5,292 nucleotides of DNA from an uncultured Carnobacterium sp. Its GTDB lineage: Bacteria > Bacillota > Bacilli > Lactobacillales > Aerococcaceae. The stretch covers positions 1 to 5,292 of the forward strand of contig CALCML010000163.1 in assembly GCA_937967765.1 (NCBI GenBank), given 5' to 3'. This document shows, piece after piece, positions 1 to 3,842 of this stretch. The notes under the pieces were generated by a model. That model was not told the origin of the DNA and ran no database searches. It saw only the letters and a program-made list of their open reading frames with translations. The position numbers and the translations under genes are program-made. The stretch's first letter is position 1; each line of letters starts with the position of its first letter.

Positions 1-2
1 CT

Positions 3-95
3 TCAGAATTTGTAAATGATGTAAATAGGTTTCATTTTGTTGAGAAGCCTTCAAAACGCTACCTTATAGCCTTTTCACAAACTCCATTTTTTTGA
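3..95 (+). CDS. Possible C-terminal tail of a gene entering from the left (30 codons)
   Basis: Frame 3 is open from the window edge to a TGA at 93-95 and would encode 30 residues ending IAFSQTPFF. The other two forward frames stop within the first 20 bases. An open run of this length in AT-rich DNA can arise by chance, and I recognise no family in the residues. In B. subtilis the genes on this side of rpmB include spoVM and thiN; the tail does not obviously resemble either. It is listed only because it starts at the window boundary and the spacer that follows would fit the end of a gene. Confidence 0.2.
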   Translation, partial: SEFVNDVNRFHFVEKPSKRYLIAFSQTPFF

Positions 96-196
96 AAGTT
101 AACTCAAAAAAACGTGAGAAGCACCACCCATGGTCCCTTGGTTTCCTGGCATTAATCTCAGGTAAAGTAGCACCTGTTTAAAGCAGATAAAAACTG
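96..196. other. Unassigned spacer with a GC-richer block at about 116-178
   Basis: No gene or convincing terminator is visible here. The block from about 116 to 178 is richer in G and C than its surroundings and contains a short inverted repeat, CAGGT...ACCTG (about 161-178). It is open in two forward frames over about 20 codons, but neither has a ribosome binding site. Its boundary with the long palindrome lies near 197. Function unknown. Confidence 0.3.
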
Positions 197-520
197 AGGC
201 GATTCCCAAGCTCTTTTTATAAAGTAAGGCTTAAAACAATTGCGGTTCAATCATAAAGCATGAAAAGCTGCTTGAGGAGGATAGCGGTCATTGTAATGGA
301 GAAGTAACCAATGTGAATTACCAAGGCTTGGCGACTGGTCGCTTAGCCTTGGTTTGAAGCTTGGTAGGCAAGGAGACCTTAGGCTCCTGCCGGTACCATT
401 ACAATGATGTCCGCTATCCAAAACGTCAAGCAGCTTGGAATGCGACTAGTATTCATTACCTATTGTTTTAAGCCGTCGGCTTAATTTTAGAAAAACAAAA
501 AGAGCTTAGGGATATCGCCT
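197..520 (+). repeat. Long imperfect palindrome with conserved core, copy 1
   Basis: This is an inverted repeat of about 324 bases centred near 345. From inside out, the paired arm segments are 288-299/396-407 (12 bp, perfect), 279-287/411-419 (9 bp), 265-275/426-436 (11 bp), 228-240/462-474 (13 bp), and 197-218/497-520 (22 bp with two single-base bulges). The core at 307-391 reads: stem ACCAA (307-311) with TTGGT (361-365); GT (313-314) facing GC (359-360); internal loop GAA (315-317) opposite GAA (356-358); hairpin A with CCAAGGCT (321-328) pairing AGCCTTGG (345-352); and hairpin B with GGC-AGGAG (367-375) pairing CTCCT-GCC (384-391). The core sequences 306-320 and 353-366 are identical to copy 2. 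The outermost arm segment uses the left half of the rpmB terminator. There is no coding potential. It is either a structured RNA or a palindromic DNA repeat; the strand given is the one on which the core reads as in copy 2. Confidence 0.85.
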
Positions 521-531
521 AAGCTCTTTTT
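486..531 (-). terminator. Rho-independent terminator of rpmB
   Basis: The stem is 497-510 with 518-531 (14 bp including the A/T ends; GC-containing part AGAGCTTAGG/CCTAAGCTCT), with loop 511-517. On the reverse strand it is followed by a T-rich tract, TTTTGTTTTTC, at 490-500. It lies 15 bases past the rpmB stop codon, as expected. On the forward strand the stem ends in TTTTT at 527-531, so weak bidirectional function is possible. The left half of this hairpin (497-520) can instead pair with 197-218, so the terminator and the outermost arm of the long palindrome are mutually exclusive folds. Confidence 0.85.
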
Positions 532-545
532 AATAGTGCTCTGTA

Positions 546-734
546 TTAAACACGTTCTACTTTACCTGATTTTAATGCACGAGTTGAAACCCATACTTTT
601 TTAGGCTTGCCATCGATTAAAACGCGAACTTTTTGTAAGTTTGGTTTCCAAGTACGACGGTTAGCGTTCATAGCGTGAGAACGAGTGTTACCTGTTTCAG
701 CACGACGTCCAGTGAAATAACATACTTTAGCCAT
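546..734 (-). CDS. rpmB: 50S ribosomal protein L28
   Basis: This 62-residue protein has the standard bacterial L28 length and signature: [12 protein letters not shown] near the start, [12 protein letters not shown] at residues 19-30, and the C-terminal end [12 protein letters not shown]28 is a small basic protein of the large ribosomal subunit near the E site. Only one cysteine (Cys5) is present, so this is the form without a complete zinc-binding cysteine set. The ATG at 732-734 is preceded on the reverse strand by a strong AAGGAGG site (about 744-750) at normal spacing. It is transcribed away from asp23/fakA, the same divergent arrangement as in B. subtilis, and has its own promoter (804-832) and terminator (486-531). 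Confidence 0.97.
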   Translation of the reverse strand: MAKVCYFTGRRAETGNTRSHAMNANRRTWKPNLQKVRVLIDGKPKKVWVSTRALKSGKVERV

Positions 735-803
735 TGTTATTCTCCTCCTTTATTTAATTCATTATCAGCTGATATAATTTTGAACTAAATCATATACTTA
801 AAT

Positions 804-832
804 AATTTAGCATAGTTGACCCTAGAATGCAA
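804..832 (-). promoter_or_regulatory. Probable sigma-A promoter of rpmB
   Basis: Reading the reverse strand, a -35-like TTGCAT (827-832) is followed after exactly 17 bases by a -10-like TAAATT (804-809). The TGC just before the -10 makes it an extended -10 element. Transcription would start near 797, giving a leader of about 60 bases. Position and spacing fit, but both hexamers deviate from consensus. Confidence 0.55.
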
Positions 833-901
833 GCGTACTGGTTAGTCAGTTTTGTAAGGCGTTAAAAATGTGTTAAAAGGCTAGGTAAACAGCTTGGAAT
901 G

Positions 902-910
902 TGATATTAT
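902..910 (+). promoter_or_regulatory. Probable extended -10 promoter of the asp23-fakA operon
   Basis: TG (902-903), one base, then TATTAT (905-910) forms an extended -10 element. No good -35 sits 16-18 bases upstream. A TTGGAA at 894-899 is too close to serve with it, but could pair with a poor AATAAT at 919-924 at 19-base spacing. The start site would be near 917, giving a leader of about 65 bases that includes the hairpin at 932-952. Confidence 0.45.
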
Positions 911-931
911 AGTATAGAAATAATGTGTCAA

Positions 932-952
932 TCTGTCTAAAAATTAGACAGA
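932..952 (+). promoter_or_regulatory. Perfect 9-bp inverted repeat in the asp23 leader
   Basis: TCTGTCTAA (932-940) pairs perfectly with TTAGACAGA (944-952) across a 3-base centre. It can extend imperfectly through GTG (925-927) and CAC (953-955). It lies between the probable promoter and the ribosome binding site (971-975). No T-run follows, so it is not a standard terminator. It could be an operator for a dimeric repressor or an mRNA hairpin at the 5' end. The sequence alone does not decide. Confidence 0.5.
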
Positions 953-982
953 CACCTTTATACATTTAAGGGAGGTATTTGT

Positions 983-1345
983 ATGACAGTAAAAATTCAA
1001 ACAGAAAATGGACAAATTGAACTTAGCAATGAAGTAATTGCAACGGTTGTAGGTGGTGCCGCTACAGATAACTATGGTGTTGTTGGTATGGCTAGCCGCA
1101 ATCAAATCCGCGACAACTTTAATGAAATCTTGAAGAAAGAAAACTTCACTCGTGGTGTTGTGATTCGTCAAGAAGAGGAAGGCGTTGCAGTGGATGTTTA
1201 CATTATTGTAGGTTATGGTACTAAGATTTCTGCGATTTGTAGAAACGTTCAAGAACAAGTGAAATATAACTTAGAAACAATGTTAGGATTTGCTGCAAAT
1301 ACAGTGAATGTCTATGTTCAAGGAGTTAAAATCATCGAAGCGTAA
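983..1345 (+). CDS. Asp23/Gls24-family protein (YloU type)
   Basis: This 120-residue protein matches B. subtilis YloU in length, in its place directly before fakA, and in the Asp23 domain pattern: an opening IELSNEVIATVVGGAA, then NYGVVGMASRNQIRDNF, a central VAVDVYIIVGYGTKI strand and a C-terminal VKYNLETMLGF...VNVYVQGVKI. Members of the family are small alpha/beta proteins; some, such as staphylococcal Asp23, are abundant, membrane-associated and linked to cell-envelope stress. The function of the YloU branch is not established. The ATG is preceded by AAGGGAGG (GGAGG at 971-975) at 7 bases. No signal peptide or membrane segment is visible. The gene is followed 37 bases later by fakA, implying co-transcription. 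The open frame on the opposite strand (944-1258) is a shadow. Confidence 0.93.
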   Translation: MTVKIQTENGQIELSNEVIATVVGGAATDNYGVVGMASRNQIRDNFNEILKKENFTRGVVIRQEEEGVAVDVYIIVGYGTKISAICRNVQEQVKYNLETMLGFAANTVNVYVQGVKIIEA

Positions 1346-1382
1346 TGCTTGTTGATTCTAGTCAGGAGGAAATAAGAATAAT

Positions 1383-3068
1383 ATGGCAACTATGAAAACT
1401 ATTACGGCTCAAGATTTCCGCGCAATGGTGGAAATCGGTGAAATGCGTTTATCTGAAAATGCAGAATTCGTAAACTCATTAAACGTATTCCCAGTACCAG
1501 ACGGAGACACAGGGACAAACATGATGCTCTCATTCAAATCTGGTGCGGAACGTGTTGCTAACTCTACAGCAACAACTGTAGGTGATTTAGCACAAGATTT
1601 AGCAAAAGGATTATTAATGGGTGCTCGTGGGAACTCAGGGGTTATCTTATCTCAATTATTCCGTGGTTTCTCTAAAGCCGTTGTCGGTAAAGATGAAATC
1701 ACTGGTGAAGAATTAGCGCAAGCATTTACGAACGGTGTGGAAACAGCTTATAAAGCCGTTATGAAACCTGTAGAAGGTACAATCCTTACTGTTGCTCGTG
1801 AATCAGCGAAACGTGGTGTTCGTAAGTTAGAAACTTCAAACGACATCATCGAAGTAATGGGATCTGTTTTACGTGGTGCTGAAAAAGCATTAGCGAAAAC
1901 TCCAGATTTATTACCAGTATTAAAAGAAGTTGGCGTAGTGGATTCAGGTGGTCAAGGTCTAGTATTCATTTACAACGGATTCTTCGAAGCATTAACAGGG
2001 GAAGCAGTTCCTATCCATGCATTAGAAAGCAATAAGATCGATTTAACTTCAGTGGCTCACCACGAAGCAGGCGTTGACTACGAACACGTATCAACAGGCG
2101 ACATCAAATTCGGTTACTGTACTGAAATCATGGTGAAAATCGGTGAAGGCGAAACTGTCGTAGATACTTTTGACTACGATACTTTCCGTAACTACTTAAA
2201 CGAACTTGGAGATTCTTTACTAGTTGTAGCGGACGATGAAATCATCAAAGTACACGTGCATACAGAACGTCCAGGTGAAGTCATGAACTACGGACAACGC
2301 TTCGGTTCATTAATGAAAGTGAAAGTGGACAACATGCGCTTGCAACACGAAGAAGTGTTAAAAACTGACTACTCAGCAAAAGTAAAAGAAGCGGCACAAA
2401 AACAAAAAGCTGAATACGGAATCGTAGCAGTTGCTGCAGGTGAAGGAATTCAAGAATTATTCAAGAGCATGGGTGTAACGACAATCATCAACGGTGGTCA
2501 AACAATGAACCCAAGTACTGAAGATATTCTTCAAGCGGTAAAAGAAGCACATGCTGAAAAAGTTATCGTGTTACCAAACAACAAAAACATTCAAATGGCT
2601 GCAAACCAAGCGGCTGAAGTATCAGAAGATGCTGCAGTTGCCGTTGTTGCAACTCGTACAATTTCAGAAGGGTTAGCTTCATTATTAGCCTTCAACCCAG
2701 AAGCAAGCTTAGAAGATAACAAAGCTGCAATGAGCGAACAAATGGCTCTTGTATCAAGTGGTCAAATTACAAATGCTGTTCGTGATACAAACATTGATGG
2801 CGTTGAAATCAAAACAGACGACTTCATGGGGATTGTAGATGGCAAGATTTTAGTAAGTATTGCGGACCGTAAGGAAGCAACTCTTGCGACAATTGATAAA
2901 ATGATCAACGACGATTCAGAGATCCTAACAATCATCTATGGTGAAGACGCAGAAGCAAGCGAAGTGGAAGAAATCACTGAAGCTGTAGAAGCGAAATACC
3001 CTGATGTAGAGGTTGAAGTCCATGAAGGAAACCAACCAGTATACACTTACTTATTATCTGTAGAATAA
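1383..3068 (+). CDS. fakA: Fatty acid kinase catalytic subunit FakA (YloV, DhaL/DegV-like fusion)
   Basis: This 561-residue protein, close to B. subtilis YloV in length, phosphorylates fatty acids held by FakB to acyl-phosphate for entry into phospholipid synthesis through PlsX/PlsY. The N-terminal DhaL-like kinase domain (about 1-205) carries NVFPVPDGDTGTNM (34-47), with Asp40 and Asp42 as likely metal ligands for ATP, GARGNSG (80-86) and VDSGGQGL (186-193). The middle domain (about 235-330) contains Cys246 and the pair His291/His293 in KVHVHTERPGEV, matching the zinc-ligand pattern known from Staphylococcus aureus FakA. The C-terminal third (about 345-561) is the DegV-like part expected to bind FakB. 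All expected key residues are present. AGGAGGA (1364-1370) lies 12 bases before the first ATG; the alternative ATG at 1392 would be 21 bases away, so the first is preferred. Codon use is strongly biased, consistent with good expression. A hairpin terminator follows at 3171-3210. Confidence 0.96.
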   Translation: MATMKTITAQDFRAMVEIGEMRLSENAEFVNSLNVFPVPDGDTGTNMMLSFKSGAERVANSTATTVGDLAQDLAKGLLMGARGNSGVILSQLFRGFSKAVVGKDEITGEELAQAFTNGVETAYKAVMKPVEGTILTVARESAKRGVRKLETSNDIIEVMGSVLRGAEKALAKTPDLLPVLKEVGVVDSGGQGLVFIYNGFFEALTGEAVPIHALESNKIDLTSVAHHEAGVDYEHVSTGDIKFGYCTEIMVKIGEGETVVDTFDYDTFRNYLNELGDSLLVVADDEIIKVHVHTERPGEVMNYGQRFGSLMKVKVDNMRLQHEEVLKTDYSAKVKEAAQKQKAEYGIVAVAAGEGIQELFKSMGVTTIINGGQTMNPSTEDILQAVKEAHAEKVIVLPNNKNIQMAANQAAEVSEDAAVAVVATRTISEGLASLLAFNPEASLEDNKAAMSEQMALVSSGQITNAVRDTNIDGVEIKTDDFMGIVDGKILVSIADRKEATLATIDKMINDDSEILTIIYGEDAEASEVEEITEAVEAKYPDVEVEVHEGNQPVYTYLLSVE

Positions 3069-3099
3069 TAAATTTAAAATAATCGAAAGACTTCGAATC

Positions 3100-3256
3100 C
3101 TTACGGATTCCTCTATAATAACTGTAATGGGGTACCGGTTCGAGCCGAAGTCTCTCACCTTTAAAGCCTCAAAGCTGGAGTAAGGAATAAATTCCTAACT
3201 CCAGCTTTTTCGCATTTAATACCATTCCCCATTACTGTTATTATAGAATCCGTAAG
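3100..3256 (-). repeat. Long imperfect palindrome with conserved core, copy 3 (reverse orientation)
   Basis: The arms pair as 3124-3132/3227-3235 (9 bp), 3113-3122/3237-3246 (10 bp) and 3100-3109/3247-3256 (10 bp), separated by one T:T mismatch and a 3-base bulge. Weaker pairing may continue out to about 3085 and 3270. Read on the reverse strand, the core follows copies 1 and 2: stem TTAAA (3215-3219) with TTTAA (3161-3165); GC facing GC (3166-3167); internal loop GAA opposite GAG (3168-3170); hairpin A at 3171-3208; a weaker hairpin B; and exit ACCGGTACC (3131-3139). The core stem differs from copies 1 and 2 at three of five pairs, and both sides change together. The apical part of hairpin A (3181-3199) is identical over 19 bases to the reverse complement of 3652-3670 in copy 2. 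The arm sequences are unrelated to those of the other copies. The left arm also contains a local hairpin GAATCC/GGATTC (3095-3110) that competes with the long pairing. Confidence 0.8.
3171..3210 (+). terminator. Rho-independent terminator after fakA (hairpin A of copy 3)
   Basis: Segments 3171-3181 and 3198-3208 pair perfectly (11 bp, AAAGCTGGAGT/ACTCCAGCTTT). One A:A mismatch follows, then AGGAAT/ATTCCT (3183-3188/3191-3196) around a 2-base tip. TTTTT (3206-3210) closes the 3' side on the forward strand. It lies about 100 bases past the fakA stop and is the only terminator-like structure before recG. The T-run is short, and three of its bases are in the stem, so efficiency is uncertain. It is the apical hairpin of palindrome copy 3 read on the opposite strand. 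Confidence 0.65.
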
Positions 3257-3554
3257 TTTCTCCGCCTTTCGCCTTTTTCTATTAATAAGTAAGTGTACTG
3301 GTTGGTTTTTGTGCTCACAACAGGGGATTTCGCTGAGCAGCTAGTGCTTTCTAAATTTCGCGTGCTTCTGAGTCTTCGCTCGCCTCCAAATGGGAAAAAG
3401 GGAACGGAGTGGGTGCTCCTCAGAAATCGTAGTGCGGTAAGGGCAAGCTTCACGAAGGAAAGGTCGCAGAAAAAGGCTCTCAGCGCTGTAAGGTTCGACG
3501 AGGGGAAATACTGCACTTTGTGGAATGCACATCCAAACTCCCTGCACTGTAACG
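3257..3554. other. Unassigned block between two oppositely oriented palindromes
   Basis: This block of about 298 bases is richer in G and C than the adjacent palindromes and matches no gene I recognise. Frames of 70-95 codons are open on both strands (3293-3580 forward, 3241-3516 and 3341-3559 reverse). The first two start at GTG, none I examined has a ribosome binding site, and they overlap one another, so I do not call them genes. Two long-range pairings suggest secondary structure: GATTTC-GAGCA (3326-3331, 3335-3339) with TGCTC-GAAATC (3414-3418, 3423-3428), and AGTGCGGTA (3431-3439) with TACTGCACT (3509-3517, one G:T). It could be a non-coding RNA, a decayed gene or part of a repeat unit. 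Confidence 0.35.
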
Positions 3555-3791
3555 GTCAAGGAGAGAGGAAGGAAAGTTGAAGGAGTGAAGATTCTTTAGG
3601 ATTTCATCGGAATCACAGTACCGAGTAAGCAACCAATGTGAATTAGCGAGGGTTAGGAATTTATTCCTTAGCCTCGCTTTGAAGCTTGGTAACCCTGAGA
3701 CGAAGACTCAGGGAGGTGCCGGATTTGTGATACCGATGAATAAATCCTAAAGAGAATCTTCACGACTGTTGTAACTTTCCTTCCTCTTGAC
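3555..3791 (+). repeat. Long imperfect palindrome with conserved core, copy 2
   Basis: From inside out the arms pair as 3612-3617/3726-3731 (6 bp), 3605-3610/3733-3738 (6 bp), 3596-3604/3742-3750 (9 bp), 3585-3595/3753-3763 (11 bp), 3566-3578/3773-3785 (13 bp) and 3555-3560/3786-3791 (6 bp), with small bulges and a larger internal loop between. The core has ACCAA (3632-3636) with TTGGT (3686-3690), GT facing GC (3638-3639/3684-3685), GAA (3640-3642) opposite GAA (3681-3683), hairpin A AGCGAGG/CCTCGCT (3645-3651/3672-3678) topped by AGGAAT/ATTCCT, and hairpin B CCCTGAG/CTCAGGG (3693-3699/3707-3713). Then come GTGCCGG and the return arm. Segments 3631-3645 and 3678-3691 are identical to copy 1. 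The outer end meets the probable recG -35 hexamer. There is no coding potential. Confidence 0.85.
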
Positions 3792-3816
3792 GATTAAAGA
3801 GAACATGAATTACACT
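3787..3816 (+). promoter_or_regulatory. Possible recG promoter at the edge of palindrome copy 2
   Basis: TTGACG (3787-3792, five of six matches to the -35 consensus) is followed after 18 bases by TACACT (3811-3816, four of six to the -10). The start would be near 3823, giving a leader of about 20 bases before the ATG at 3843. Most of the -35 hexamer (3787-3791) is also the outermost paired segment of the palindrome. A terminator precedes recG, so a local promoter is expected, but the -10 is poor. Confidence 0.4.
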
Positions 3817-3842
3817 TATTAAAGTAGAAAGGATGTGATTGG

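Noticed and set aside
110..185. TPP-riboswitch-like words on the reverse strand (GGTGCT, CTGAGATTAATGCC)
   Set aside because: The spacing and the second half of the aptamer (the CCTGATCTGG...GCGTAGGGA region) do not fit, and no thiamine gene is visible downstream.
306..397. T-box riboswitch reading of the core, prompted by GGTACC after a junction
   Set aside because: The conserved T-box bulge (AGGGTGGNACCGCG type), a specifier stem I and a downstream aminoacyl-tRNA synthetase or amino-acid gene are all missing.
944..1258. Reverse-strand open frame across the asp23 gene
   Set aside because: It is antisense to a well-supported conserved gene and is a shadow of its codon pattern.
3113..3119. 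TATAAT boxes in both arms of copy 3 as divergent promoters
   Set aside because: They are a consequence of the palindrome (3114-3119 on + and 3240-3245 on -), and neither has a -35 at 16-18 bases.
3241..3516. 91-codon reverse open frame, and another at 3341-3559
   Set aside because: The first starts at GTG without a ribosome binding site and its 3' end lies inside the right arm of palindrome copy 3; the second lies entirely within the other open frames. Neither has a recognisable family.
3293..3580. 95-codon forward open frame in the fakA-recG spacer
   Set aside because: It starts at GTG with no ribosome binding site, overlaps equally long reverse-strand frames, runs into the arm of palindrome copy 2 and shows no recognisable domain. 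Open frames on both strands point to composition rather than coding.
3100..3791. Insertion sequence or retron
   Set aside because: No transposase, integrase or reverse transcriptase is encoded in the window, and I see no clear target-site duplications around the palindromes.
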